Source: Stigmatella erecta
GTDB taxonomy: Bacteria > Myxococcota > Myxococcia > Myxococcales > Myxococcaceae
Direction of reading: 5' to 3'
Assembly: GCF_900111745.1 (NCBI RefSeq)
Contig: NZ_FOIJ01000001.1
Location: 992,001 to 1,056,000, forward strand
DNA length: 64,000 bases
Part shown: in pieces, positions 53,725 through 62,694 of the stretch
How the letters are laid out: each line of letters opens with the position of its first letter
How positions within the stretch are numbered: the stretch's first letter is position 1
Notes under the pieces: generated by a model
The model's input: only the letters and a program-made list of their open reading frames with translations
Told to the model about the DNA's origin: nothing
Databases searched by the model: none
Program-made: the position numbers and the translations under genes

Positions 53725-55530
53725 ATGGCACTACCCAGTGATGAACAGAAGGGCTCCGCCGCCCCCTCCTCGACTGTCTGGACACACATCGCCCGGGCCG
53801 AGGAGCTGCGCGGCCCCGGCCCCTTCGCCCTGTCCGTGGATGGCATTGATCTGGTGGCGGTCCGCGCCCCCTCCGGCCTGAAGGTGTTCGAGGGGCGCTG
53901 CCCCCACCAGGGCGCGCTCCTCGGCGAGGGCGAGCAGAACGGCACCGAGCTCGTCTGCCGGAACCACCGCTGGCGCTTCGACACCACCTCCGGCCAGCGG
54001 CTGGAGGGGCCCCAGTGTCTGCGCGCCTGTCCTGCACAGGTGCGCGAGGACGGTCTGTTCGCGGATGTCCGGGCGCTCCGCGAGGCCGCCGGCCCCCACC
54101 GCGCCACCCGCCTCCGGGCCATCGCGGAGCTGCCGGGCCCCACGGGCTATCCCCTCGTGGGCAACGCCCTGGAGCTCCTCTCGGACCAAATGCACCAGGT
54201 CATCGAGGGCTGGGAGACGACCTATGGCTCCATCTTCCGCTTCCGCCTGGGGCCCCGGGACGTCGTCGCGGTGTCCAAGCCCGCGCTCGTGCAGCAGATC
54301 CTCCGGCAGCGGCCCGAGAACTTCCGGCGCATGAGCAGCTTCGCCACGGTGTTCGCCGAGATGGGCACGCCGGGCGTCCTGTCCGCCGAGGGCGCCCCCT
54401 GGCGCTCGCTGCGGCGGCTCACCATGGTGGCGCTCTCGAACCGCAACCTGAAGACTTTCTACCCCACGCTCAAGGACGTCGCCGAGCGCCTCTACCGGCG
54501 CTGGAAGCAGGCCGCCGACACCGGGCAAGAAGTCGCATTGTCCGAGGACCTGCAGCGCTTCGCCGTCGATGTGACGACGCAGCTGGCCTTCGGCCACGAC
54601 GTCAACGCGCTCGGCGGCGGCGAGGACGAGCTCCAGCGCAAGTTCGATGAGATCTTCGCGGCGTTCAACCGGAGGCTCACCGCCATCGTCCCCTACTGGC
54701 GCTTCCTCAAGCTCCCCGTCGACCGCCGGTTGGACCGGGTGCTCGAGGAGCTCCGCACCTGGGTGTCCGGGCTCGTCGATGGCGCCAGTGCCCGCCTCGC
54801 CGCGGACCCCACCCGGGCCGAGCAGCCCGCCAACTTCCTGGAGGCCATGGCCTGTGCCCGGGACGAGGCGGGCCAGCCCTTCCCCAAGCAGACGATCCTC
54901 GGCAATGCCCTGCAAATCGTGGGCGGCGGCGAGGACACAACCGCGCACACCCTGGCATGGGCCGTCCACGAGCTCTGCAACCGTCCCCAGGCGGTGGCCG
55001 CGCTGCGCGAGGAGCTGGGCACCGTGCTCGGCGAGGCCATTGTTCCCGGGGACATCGACACCGCCGGGAAGCTGGCCTACGCCAATGCCATCGCCAACGA
55101 GGCGATGCGGCTGCGCCCCGTGGTGCCGGTGATGTTCATGGAGACGAACACGGACCTGGTGCTGGAGGATGTCGTCCTGCCCAAGGGCACGGCAACCTGG
55201 GCCCTGCTGCGCCCGGTGTCCCGCAGCGCCTCGCAGTTCTCCGAGCCGGAGACCTTCCAGCCCGAGCGCTGGCTGGCCCAGCCCGGCGGAGGCTCCTCGG
55301 ATCCGATGGGCCACTTCGCCTTCGGCTCAGGCCCCCGGATGTGCCCGGGCCGGACCCTGGCGCTGCTCGAGATGCGGGTGGTGCTCGCCACGCTCTTCCA
55401 GAACTTCGACGTCGAGCGCGCCGGCCCCCCGGACCAGGTCCGGGAGGTCCTCTCGTTCACCATGCACCCGAAGGGGCTCTCGGTGCGCCTGCGTCACCGG
55501 GGCGCCCCGGCCGCTGCGCCCAGCGCCTAG
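53725..55530 (+). CDS. Rieske-cytochrome P450 fusion protein
   Basis: A 601-residue protein. Residues about 17-112 are a Rieske [2Fe-2S] domain: Cys59-x-His61 (CPHQGALL) and Cys78-x2-His81 (CRNHRWRFD). From about 130 a P450 begins (LPGPTGYPLVGNAL). It has the I-helix GGGEDTTAHT (about 400), the K-helix ExxR (NEAMRLRP), a PERW meander (ETFQPERW) and the haem-binding FGSGPRMCPG (Cys540). Fusion with a Rieske domain suggests it receives electrons through its own iron-sulphur centre, with a reductase elsewhere. It is convergent with, and overlaps by 4 bp, a UbiA prenyltransferase gene. The substrate is unknown. Confidence 0.88.
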   Translation: MALPSDEQKGSAAPSSTVWTHIARAEELRGPGPFALSVDGIDLVAVRAPSGLKVFEGRCPHQGALLGEGEQNGTELVCRNHRWRFDTTSGQRLEGPQCLRACPAQVREDGLFADVRALREAAGPHRATRLRAIAELPGPTGYPLVGNALELLSDQMHQVIEGWETTYGSIFRFRLGPRDVVAVSKPALVQQILRQRPENFRRMSSFATVFAEMGTPGVLSAEGAPWRSLRRLTMVALSNRNLKTFYPTLKDVAERLYRRWKQAADTGQEVALSEDLQRFAVDVTTQLAFGHDVNALGGGEDELQRKFDEIFAAFNRRLTAIVPYWRFLKLPVDRRLDRVLEELRTWVSGLVDGASARLAADPTRAEQPANFLEAMACARDEAGQPFPKQTILGNALQIVGGGEDTTAHTLAWAVHELCNRPQAVAALREELGTVLGEAIVPGDIDTAGKLAYANAIANEAMRLRPVVPVMFMETNTDLVLEDVVLPKGTATWALLRPVSRSASQFSEPETFQPERWLAQPGGGSSDPMGHFAFGSGPRMCPGRTLALLEMRVVLATLFQNFDVERAGPPDQVREVLSFTMHPKGLSVRLRHRGAPAAAPSA

Positions 55531-56435
55531 CCGAGGATCGCCCCGGCCGCGAGCGAGAGGCTCGACACGCCGAGCTGAAGCCGGATCGTCTTGAAGGACA
55601 GGAGCCGGGAGTCCGCATACCGGCCCTCGAAGGCCCAGCGGAGCAGGCGCACGTGGTTGGGCAGCAGCACCAACCACGTGATGACCGCCAGCGGCAGCGT
55701 GCGCGTGGCCAGGCCCGCCACGAACAGCCCCCAGAACAGCCCGAGGAGCGTCAGGGCAATCCAGGGCGCGCGCTGGGGGCCGACCATCACCGTCAGGGTG
55801 CGCCGGCCACTGGCCTTGTCCCCGTCGTAGTCCACGGCGTTCGAGATGGCGATCTGCGCGGCGTAGGGAATGCCGGCCATGAGCGCGACCCAGATCGTCG
55901 CCGTGTCCAGGTGGCCTCGCAGCAGCCACACCGGCAGCAGCACCGTCATCGTCGCCCCGTAGATGACGACCAGCTCGCCCAGGCCCCGGTAGGACAGCTT
56001 GGTGCCCCACGAGTACTGGATGACGCCCGCCATCGTCACCACGAGCATCCCCAGCGTCGCCACCGCCGGCGCGGGGGTCAGCCACACCAGCCCCGTGCCC
56101 GTCACCGCCGCGAACAGGACAATGGCCCCCGCCGCCTTCCAGGCCTCCGGCAGCGTCAGCTCCCCGGTGAGCAACGGCTTGGTGATGTTCCGCTTCGCGG
56201 CCAGCGCATGCGTCTGGTCCACGCCGTCGCGGTAGCCCTCGATGTCATCCAGCACGATGGACAGCGTGGAGCAGCACAGGCTGAACAGCAGGAACGCCAG
56301 ACACAGCTGCCAGGGTCTCGCCCCCTGGATGTCCGCCGCCAGAATCCCAAAGCCAATCAGGGGGAACAGGCCGAGTTCGGGAAGGTTGAGCTTCAGGAGC
56401 CGGGAGTACGCGCGTAAACGTCCAGATTCTAACAT
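55527..56435 (-). CDS. UbiA-family prenyltransferase
   Basis: A 302-residue integral membrane protein with about eight or nine helices. The first Asp-rich motif is LDDIEGYRDGVD (Asp63, Asp64, Asp70), and the second is NAVDYDGDKASG (about 200-210). Both bind Mg-prenyl diphosphate. UbiA enzymes attach a prenyl chain to aromatic acceptors for quinones, haem or chlorophyll, or cyclise terpenes. The 'DYDGDKASGRRTLTVMVG' segment is like MenA/UbiA-type quinone enzymes. The tail-to-tail Rieske-P450 neighbour hints at modification of the same prenyl or terpenoid product, but they are not co-transcribed. Confidence 0.85.
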   Translation of the reverse strand: MLESGRLRAYSRLLKLNLPELGLFPLIGFGILAADIQGARPWQLCLAFLLFSLCCSTLSIVLDDIEGYRDGVDQTHALAAKRNITKPLLTGELTLPEAWKAAGAIVLFAAVTGTGLVWLTPAPAVATLGMLVVTMAGVIQYSWGTKLSYRGLGELVVIYGATMTVLLPVWLLRGHLDTATIWVALMAGIPYAAQIAISNAVDYDGDKASGRRTLTVMVGPQRAPWIALTLLGLFWGLFVAGLATRTLPLAVITWLVLLPNHVRLLRWAFEGRYADSRLLSFKTIRLQLGVSSLSLAAGAILG

Positions 56436-56516
56436 GGCCGTTTATATTGTAATCCTGTTATTTCTCAGTCAAGCAAGAATTCCTGAGTTCTACGGAATGC
56501 CTGATGTTTCCCTGGC

Positions 56517-57824
56517 TTAGCGCTCGAACCGGAGGAGGCGCTCCACGCGCCACAGGCCGGGCGCGGGGGCCGCGCGCAAGAGCATCAGCTCCGCGGGCTG
56601 TCCCACCCGCACCGTGCAGTCCCGCCGCGGCGGCAGCGGCACCGTGTCGCCCTCCTTCGGCGGCTCGGGGGGCAGCGGCACCACGGTGAGCCCGGCCCCG
56701 TCCACCGTCTCCAGCGCCCCGAAGATGCGCAGGTCTCCCAGCTCGGCGATTTCACCCGCCATCACCGCCACGGCCCCTCCGGCCTTCTTCCGCACCGCGG
56801 GGCTCGCCGCCACCCCCAGGTCCGCCGTGAAGGCCTCCCCGGCCTCGCCGAACACCTGGGCGCCCTTCACCACGAGGCGCAGCAGGCCCTTGCTCTCGTT
56901 CAGGGGAATCGAGTCGTAGCGCCCCACGTCCGCCGCCTCCGCCTGCCCGTTCACCAGCGCCTCCAGCGCCGTGAGCAGGGCCACGAAGTTCAACCGGCGC
57001 AGCGCCTCGTCATGGTCCGCCGTGGGCCAGGGCCCCGTCTCGATGAGCACCGTGGGCGTGCCCCAGCGGCCGATGTTGTCCCCGAAGGCCCGGACCTCGA
57101 AGGCATCGCTGTACCGGCCGATCCGCCCCGGAATGAGGGGCTCGAGCGCGTCCCGGATGACCGCGCAGACTTTCTTGGCGAGCACCCGCCCTGGGTTGTC
57201 GCTGCGCGCCTCGTCGAACGCCGGCGCCAGCAGCGAGATGGAGGCCGGCTGGCGCGTCTTCTCCACCGCCGTCCGCCAGTCCTGGTTGTGAAGGTTGAAG
57301 CCCAAACAAGGCTGGAGCCGGTCGCGGAGGGCCTTGAGGGTGCGGCCCTCCGGCGTCTGGAGCCTCAGCGCGTCCCGGTTGATGTCGAGGCCCTGGGCGT
57401 TCACCCGCTGGAAGCGCTCGGCCCCATCCGGGTTGAGCATGGGCACCACGTGCACGGTGAGCCCCGCGAGCAAGGCCTCCACCCGGGGGTGTCCGCCGTA
57501 GCGCCGGATGTATTCACACAGCTCGAACAGCGCCGTCGTGGCCGTGGGCTCGTCCCCGTGCATCTGGGACCAGAGCAAGACGTGCTTCGGGCCCCGGCCA
57601 AACCAGACATGGTGAAGCGCCCGGCCCTCCACCGAGTGTCCCGCGGCCTCCCCCTGAAACACCTCCGGGGCCTGCTCCCGGAGGCGGCGCACCCAGGCCT
57701 CCACCTGCGCGTGGCGCACGAGCGGCAACGGCGGCAATTCATGGAAACGGACGGTGTTCCAAATATCGGGGATCAAAGGGGCTGGAGCAGTCACGGGTTT
57801 GAGCCAGGAAAAGGGCGGTGACAC
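56517..57824 (-). CDS. M14 family zinc carboxypeptidase
   Basis: A 435-residue enzyme without a signal peptide. The zinc ligands are His89 and Glu92 (QMHGDE) and His179 (FNLHNQDW). The substrate-recognition NPDG (131-134) and the Arg of DINRD fit M14 metallocarboxypeptidases. The catalytic Glu is probably in VLIETGPW (about 274). A C-terminal beta-rich extension (about 310-435) contains no recognised catalytic residues. The substrate could be a C-terminal peptide or a peptidoglycan-type amide. It stands 81 bp from the UbiA gene and is divergent from the Ig-like lipoprotein. Confidence 0.85.
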   Translation of the reverse strand: MSPPFSWLKPVTAPAPLIPDIWNTVRFHELPPLPLVRHAQVEAWVRRLREQAPEVFQGEAAGHSVEGRALHHVWFGRGPKHVLLWSQMHGDEPTATTALFELCEYIRRYGGHPRVEALLAGLTVHVVPMLNPDGAERFQRVNAQGLDINRDALRLQTPEGRTLKALRDRLQPCLGFNLHNQDWRTAVEKTRQPASISLLAPAFDEARSDNPGRVLAKKVCAVIRDALEPLIPGRIGRYSDAFEVRAFGDNIGRWGTPTVLIETGPWPTADHDEALRRLNFVALLTALEALVNGQAEAADVGRYDSIPLNESKGLLRLVVKGAQVFGEAGEAFTADLGVAASPAVRKKAGGAVAVMAGEIAELGDLRIFGALETVDGAGLTVVPLPPEPPKEGDTVPLPPRRDCTVRVGQPAELMLLRAAPAPGLWRVERLLRFER

Positions 57825-57922
57825 ATCACAGAGTAGGTGAAGACACTCACAATTTGGTATGGGTTCGCGGGGGCTTCCCCCAGTCCTTTGAATTGCAAGC
57901 TTTATCCGCAGGAGAATCCATC

Positions 57923-58753
57923 ATGAAGTCGCTGTTTCATCCCGTGATGCTCGTGGCCGCGGTCTCGTTGACGGCCGCTGGCTGCCAGAAGGTCGAGAAG
58001 ATCGACGTCAAGCCCGCGCAGGTCTCGCTCTCTTCCGCTGGCCAGAAGGAGGCCCTGCAGGCCCGCGCGCTCACCGCCGACGGCAAGCCCGTCGAGGACT
58101 CCAAGTTCGAGTACGCCTCCAGCGACGGGAAGGTGGCGCAGGTCGACCCCTCCGGCACCGTGACCGCGGGCAAGAGCGGCTCGGCGTCCATCACCGTGAA
58201 GAGCGGTGAGAAGAGCGCCACCGTGCCCGTGACCGTGAGCATCCCGGCCAGCATCGCCGTGAAGGGCGCGCCCCTGTCGCTCACCGGGCTGGACACCACG
58301 GCCGCCTTGGACAGCCAGGTGCTGGACGACGCGGGCCAGCCCGTGAAGGACGCCCCGGTGGCGTTCACCAGCGCCGACCCCGCCATCGTCGAGGTGCAGG
58401 GCAACCAGCTCGTCGCCAAGGCCGTGGGCACCACGTCCGTGACGGCCACCTCCGGTGAGCTCAAGCAGGCGTTCGAGGTCACCGTGGCCCTGCCGGAGAT
58501 CTCCACCGTGGCCCTGGAGACGGTTCCCGCCACCCTGAAGGTCGGCGAGACGGCCACCCTGGCCGCCGTGGCCAAGGGCACCGACGGCGCCGCCATCAAG
58601 GGCGTCAGCTTCTCGTTCACCTCCAGCGACGAGAAGATCGCCACCGTGGATGCCAGCGGCAACGTGAAGGCCGTCAAGCCCGGCTCCGCCACCATCACCG
58701 CGGCGGGCGCGGGCAAGACCACCGAGGCGAAGCTCACCATCAAGAAGAAGTAG
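57923..58753 (+). CDS. Lipoprotein with bacterial Ig-like (BIG2) domains
   Basis: A 276-residue lipoprotein (lipobox TAAGC, Cys21) starting at ATG 57923 with GGAG 8 nt upstream. It has three BIG2-type repeats, the first with 'ADGKPVEDSKFEYASSDGKVAQVDPSG', and later a fairly exact copy 'DGAAIKGVSFSFTSSDEKIATVDASGNVKAVKPGSATITA'. Such domains serve as structural or adhesive extracellular modules. Neither enzyme nor partner is suggested. Confidence 0.84.
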   Translation: MKSLFHPVMLVAAVSLTAAGCQKVEKIDVKPAQVSLSSAGQKEALQARALTADGKPVEDSKFEYASSDGKVAQVDPSGTVTAGKSGSASITVKSGEKSATVPVTVSIPASIAVKGAPLSLTGLDTTAALDSQVLDDAGQPVKDAPVAFTSADPAIVEVQGNQLVAKAVGTTSVTATSGELKQAFEVTVALPEISTVALETVPATLKVGETATLAAVAKGTDGAAIKGVSFSFTSSDEKIATVDASGNVKAVKPGSATITAAGAGKTTEAKLTIKKK

Positions 58754-58773
58754 GGAGCCCCGCGGCCGGGCGG

Positions 58774-58977
58774 TTACTCGCCGAACACCTTGCGGAAGAA
58801 GCGGATGATCGACCGCGAGATGGGCGTGGCCACCGCCCGGACCGACTCGTTCGTGTCCAGCACCACCTTGGGCTTGCGGTCCGGGTCGATGGAGAAGGTG
58901 CTGAACTCATCATCCCCCTGGAGCGCCGTGTAGACCTTGTCCGCACGGCTCTTGGGGGGCGGTTTGGGATGCGACAT
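58774..58977 (-). CDS. Small conserved-looking protein of unknown function
   Basis: A 67-residue protein, Lys/Arg/Pro-rich at the N-terminus (SHPKPPPKSRADKVYT) with an amphipathic C-terminal helix (PISRSIIRFFRKVFGE). It has no signal peptide, membrane segment or known motif. It starts 33 bp upstream of the M28 peptidase's own end on the same strand (59011) and is 20 bp from the convergent Ig-like gene. It could follow the peptidase in its transcript. I do not recognise the family. Confidence 0.5.
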   Translation of the reverse strand: MSHPKPPPKSRADKVYTALQGDDEFSTFSIDPDRKPKVVLDTNESVRAVATPISRSIIRFFRKVFGE

Positions 58978-59010
58978 GGCCTGGAGCCTACCCCAACCGC
59001 CCGCCGCCCA

Positions 59011-61791
59011 CTACCGGGGCCGCTTGCTCTCCTGGAAGGTCACCGGCAGGGGCACTTCCTTGCCGTCGCGGATGACCACCGCCGTCACCGTCTCGCCCGG
59101 CTTGGCGCTGTTGAGGACGTACATCAGGTCCTCCACGCTCCCCACCGCGTGCGTGCCGAGCTTCACGAGGAGGTCCCCCCGCTTCAGGCCGGCCTGTTCC
59201 GCGGCGCCCCCGGCGCGCACCCCCGCCAGCAGCATGCCCTTCTGCCCGTTCGGCGGGCCCGCGTAGTCCGGCACCGTGCCGAGCGAGGCGTTGAAGCTGC
59301 GCATGTCCCCCTGCGGCGCCGGTGAGGGCAGCTTCCGGTAGGTCAGCGCCGGGCGCTCGCCCAGCCCCAGGGCGACGGCGGCCGTGATGTCGGCGACCCG
59401 GGAGATGCCGGCCGCGTTCAGCGCCTGCGCCGTGTCCGAGGGCTTGTGGTAGTCCGAGTGCGTCCCGGTGAAGAAGTGCAGCACCGGCACGCCCGCCGCG
59501 TAGAACGGGGAGTGGTCGCTCGGGCCGTAGCCATCCCCGCCGGTGGTGCATTGCACCCGCGCCTGCTCACAGGCGGCGGTGACGAGCGGCTTCCACTCTT
59601 CGGCCGACTCCGCCCCCAGCACCGAGAGCGTGTTGCCGCGCAGCCGCCCCACCATGTCCAGGTTCAGCATCGCGGCCACCTCCTTCATCCCCGCCTCCCC
59701 GCGCGCGCGCGTGAAGTACGAGGAGCCCAGCACCCCCGACTCCTCCCCGGAGAAGGCGAGGAAGAGCACGTCCCGGCGCAGCTCCGCGCGCTTCTCCGTC
59801 AGCTGCCGGGCGATCTCCAGCAGCGCCGCCACGCCCGAGGCGTTGTCATCGGCCCCCACGTGCGGCTCGCGCTTGTCCGGCGCCAGGGAGTTCCGTCCGC
59901 CGAGCCCCAGGTGATCGTAGTGGGCGCCGATCACCACCACTCCGGGCTGCTTGCCCTCCCCCGCCTCCAGCAGGCCCGCCACGTTGAAGGTCTGCTGCGT
60001 CTCGCGCTCCAGCTGCACCTCCAGGCGCGCCTCCACGCGCTTGCCCCCGGCCAGCCGGGCCATGAGCGGCTCCAGCGCCGAGCGCTTCACGACGATGACG
60101 GGGATGCCCGCGTCGCCCGGTCCCTCGATGGAGGGCGACGGCAGGGCGGCCTCGGTGGGCATCGCCCAGTCCTTCGGCTGCGGCGAGGGGGCCACCGGCC
60201 AGTCCACCACCACGAGCGCCTTGGCCCCCTTCTCCCGCGCCACCCACGTCTTGTGCCGCAGGTCGCCGTAGCGGCGCTGCTTCTCCGTCTCGGCGAACTC
60301 CGGGCTGTCCGGGACGAAGCGGCGCACCACGGCGATCTTCCCCTTCACGTCGAGCTTCGCGTAGTCGTCCACCTTCAGGGAGGGCTCGGCGATGCCATGG
60401 CCCGCCAGCACCAGCGGCCCCTGCACCGCCCCCTGCGCCGAGAAGCCCAGCACCGTGTAGGCGTCCGCCGGGAGCGCCTTGCCGCCCAGCGACACCTGCG
60501 TCTTCGGGCCTGGCTTCGCCGACACCGTCACCGGGAACGCCTGGCGGAAGGTGTTTGCGTCGCCGGCGGGCTTCAGGCCCAGGTCTCCGAAGCGCTTCTC
60601 GATGTAGGCCCCCGAGGCCTCCAGGCCCTTCGTGCCGATGCCGCGGCCCTCCTGCTCCGGGGCCGCGAGGAAGGCGGCGTCCTTGGACACCTGATCCGCG
60701 GGGGTGGGAACGGCCGCCACCGGCTTGGCGTCCTCCACCCAGCGCGCCAGGAACACGTTGGTGTCCCCCTTGCCAGGCTCCGTGGCCCGGTTGCTGGAGA
60801 ACGCCAGCCACTTGCCGTCCGGCGAGAACATGGGGAAGCCGTCGAAGCCCGGCGCGGTGGTGATGCGCTCCAGGTTCGAGCCGTCCACGTTCACCGCCCA
60901 GATGTCGAACTCGCGGCCCTTCGGATCCCCGTAGTTCGTCGAGAAGAGGATGCGCTGGCCGTTGGGGTGGAAGAACGGCGCGAACGAGGCCGCGTTGAGG
61001 TAGGTGATCTGCTTGGCCTCCGAGCCGTCCGCGTTGGCCACGAACAGCTCCAGCTTCGAGGGCCGCACCAGCCCCCGGGCGAGCAGCCCCTGGTAGTCCT
61101 CCAGCTCCTTGCCGGGCTTCGGGCGCGAGGCGCGCCAGACGATCTTCGAGCAGTCCGCGTTGAAGAACGCCCCGCCGTCATAGCCCGGGGTGTCCGTCAA
61201 CCGGCGCACGTTCCCCCCGTCCTTGTCCATGCGGTACAGGTCGATGTCCCCGTCCCGCGTGGAGGTGAAGAGGAGGGTGCCGTCCTTGGCGCAGACGGTG
61301 CCCTCCGCGTCGTACCCCGGCGTCTCCGTGAGCCGCGTCACCCCGCTGCCATCCGCGTTCGACTTGAAGATGTCGTAGCTGTCGTAGAGCGCCCACACGT
61401 AGCCCATGGAGCGGTCCGGCTTGGGCGGGCACGCCTCGCCCCCCAGGTGCGTGGAGGCGTAGATGAGTTCCTGGTCCCCCGGCAGGAAGTGGGCGCACGT
61501 GGTGGCCCCCTTGCCGCTGGAGACCTGCGTTTCGGAGAAGGGGTCCACCGTCATCCGGAAGATGCGGTCGCACCCCATGTCCCCCCGGTTCGCCTGGAAC
61601 GAGAGCTGCTTTCCATCGAAGGACCAGTAGGCCTCGGCGTTCTCGCCGCCGAAGGTGAGCTGGCGCAGGTCCGCCAGGTGGACTTCCTCGGGCCGCAGGG
61701 CCGCCGCTGGGGCGCCCGTCAGGGAGCCCGGGCCCGGGGTGGAGGGGGTGGCACAAGAGATCAGGGCAAGAAGGGGCAGGGAACGCTTCAT
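59011..61791 (-). CDS. M28 aminopeptidase lipoprotein with TolB-type propeller and PDZ domain
   Basis: A 926-residue lipoprotein (lipobox LALISC, Cys13). The N-terminal part (about 35-375) is a TolB/WD40-like propeller with repeated 'NADGS...RLT..PG...FSPDGKWLAFSSNR' units. A PA-type domain covers about 430-600. The M28 peptidase (about 610-830) has HYDHLG, GADDNASG, FSGEESGVLGS and a distal GDGYGPSDHSPFY, giving zinc ligands and catalytic Glu. A PDZ domain (about 850-915) ends it. M28 enzymes remove N-terminal residues from peptides. The propeller and PDZ could dock protein substrates at the envelope. Such multidomain peptidases are frequent in predatory bacteria. Confidence 0.88.
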   Translation of the reverse strand: MKRSLPLLALISCATPSTPGPGSLTGAPAAALRPEEVHLADLRQLTFGGENAEAYWSFDGKQLSFQANRGDMGCDRIFRMTVDPFSETQVSSGKGATTCAHFLPGDQELIYASTHLGGEACPPKPDRSMGYVWALYDSYDIFKSNADGSGVTRLTETPGYDAEGTVCAKDGTLLFTSTRDGDIDLYRMDKDGGNVRRLTDTPGYDGGAFFNADCSKIVWRASRPKPGKELEDYQGLLARGLVRPSKLELFVANADGSEAKQITYLNAASFAPFFHPNGQRILFSTNYGDPKGREFDIWAVNVDGSNLERITTAPGFDGFPMFSPDGKWLAFSSNRATEPGKGDTNVFLARWVEDAKPVAAVPTPADQVSKDAAFLAAPEQEGRGIGTKGLEASGAYIEKRFGDLGLKPAGDANTFRQAFPVTVSAKPGPKTQVSLGGKALPADAYTVLGFSAQGAVQGPLVLAGHGIAEPSLKVDDYAKLDVKGKIAVVRRFVPDSPEFAETEKQRRYGDLRHKTWVAREKGAKALVVVDWPVAPSPQPKDWAMPTEAALPSPSIEGPGDAGIPVIVVKRSALEPLMARLAGGKRVEARLEVQLERETQQTFNVAGLLEAGEGKQPGVVVIGAHYDHLGLGGRNSLAPDKREPHVGADDNASGVAALLEIARQLTEKRAELRRDVLFLAFSGEESGVLGSSYFTRARGEAGMKEVAAMLNLDMVGRLRGNTLSVLGAESAEEWKPLVTAACEQARVQCTTGGDGYGPSDHSPFYAAGVPVLHFFTGTHSDYHKPSDTAQALNAAGISRVADITAAVALGLGERPALTYRKLPSPAPQGDMRSFNASLGTVPDYAGPPNGQKGMLLAGVRAGGAAEQAGLKRGDLLVKLGTHAVGSVEDLMYVLNSAKPGETVTAVVIRDGKEVPLPVTFQESKRPR

Positions 61792-61845
61792 GGCGGGCCG
61801 ACCATGGCACCGCCTCCCGGGCCTCTCAACGCCCTTTCCACCCCG

Positions 61846-62061
61846 TTACCTGCGCTTATGGCCCCCGCCGCCGAACAGCACCAGCAGAATTCCACCGGCC
61901 AGTGCCGCGCCCCCGCCGGCCAGGTACAGCGTGGTCCGCTCCGTGTAGCCGCCGGTGAGCAGCTCACTGGCGCGCTCGGTGAGCGAGTCCTTCGCCTTCA
62001 ATCCCATCCACAGCACCACTGCCCCCGCGACGGCGAGCATCACTCCCACGAGCCGGGCCAC
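61846..62061 (-). CDS. Small two-helix membrane protein (DUF3185-like)
   Basis: A 71-residue membrane protein. GTG 62061 is preferred because AAGGAGG precedes it; an ATG at 62130 would add a hydrophilic leader. The order is MLAVAGAVVLWMGLKAKDSLTERASELLTG, then TLYLAGGGAALAGGILLVLFG, and a basic tail. This matches DUF3185 proteins (about 65-70 residues) of unknown function. It lies between the M28 peptidase and the divergent Nudix gene. Confidence 0.72.
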   Translation of the reverse strand: MARLVGVMLAVAGAVVLWMGLKAKDSLTERASELLTGGYTERTTLYLAGGGAALAGGILLVLFGGGGHKRR

Positions 62062-62116
62062 AGCCCCTCCTTCTTCGAGTTGGTGCCGCAAACTACCCCA
62101 TCCCGGTGGATCCGGT

Positions 62117-62617
62117 ATGCAGCGCGCCATGCCCTACACCCCCATCATCGGCACGCTCGGCTATGTCCTGTCCCCCGACGGGAGCCGGGTGTTGCTCGTC
62201 CACCGCAACGCCCGCCCCCAGGATGCGCACCTCGGCAAGTACAACGGCCTGGGTGGGAAAATGCAGCCGGACGAGGATGTGGTGTCCTGCATGCGCCGGG
62301 AGATCCGCGAGGAGGCCGCCCTAGAGTGTGTGGACATGCGGCTGCGGGGGACGATCAGCTGGCCCGGGTTCGGGCCCCAGGGCGAGGACTGGCTGGGGTT
62401 TGTCTTCCGGATCGACCGGTTCACCGGCACCCCGCTGGAGCGCAACCCCGAGGGGGAGCTGTCCTGGGTGCCTGTTCAGGACATCCTGAAACTGCCCCTG
62501 TGGGACGGGGACCGGCACTTCCTTCCCCTGGTTTTCGACAATGATCCACGGGCTTTCCATGGGATCATGCCCTACGCCCAGGGCCGCGCGGTGAGCTGGT
62601 CCTTCTCCCGAATTTGA
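62117..62617 (+). CDS. Nudix hydrolase (8-oxo-dGTPase/MTH1-like)
   Basis: A 166-residue enzyme. The Nudix box (GGKMQPDED...CMRREIREEAAL) is complete, with the metal-binding REIREE. The rest (LGYVLSPDGSRVLLVHRNARPQDAHLGKYNGLG before the box; FVFRIDRFTGTP, GELSWVPVQDILKLPLWDGDRHFLPLV after it) follows the MTH1/MutT-like sanitising enzymes that hydrolyse oxidised purine nucleotides. Start at ATG 62117 or 62129 cannot be resolved. Preferred substrates cannot be read from sequence. Confidence 0.84.
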   Translation: MQRAMPYTPIIGTLGYVLSPDGSRVLLVHRNARPQDAHLGKYNGLGGKMQPDEDVVSCMRREIREEAALECVDMRLRGTISWPGFGPQGEDWLGFVFRIDRFTGTPLERNPEGELSWVPVQDILKLPLWDGDRHFLPLVFDNDPRAFHGIMPYAQGRAVSWSFSRI

Positions 62618-62694
62618 GAAGCGAGGCAAAGATCACCTACTCTGCGTGGAAGTAATGCCGTGAGATACTGCCCTTAACTGCCATCGAGCCCTCC

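Noticed and set aside
59446-62544. 1032-residue plus-strand open frame
   Set aside because: Runs antisense through the M28 peptidase and into the Nudix gene in the wrong frame; composition typical of a shadow.
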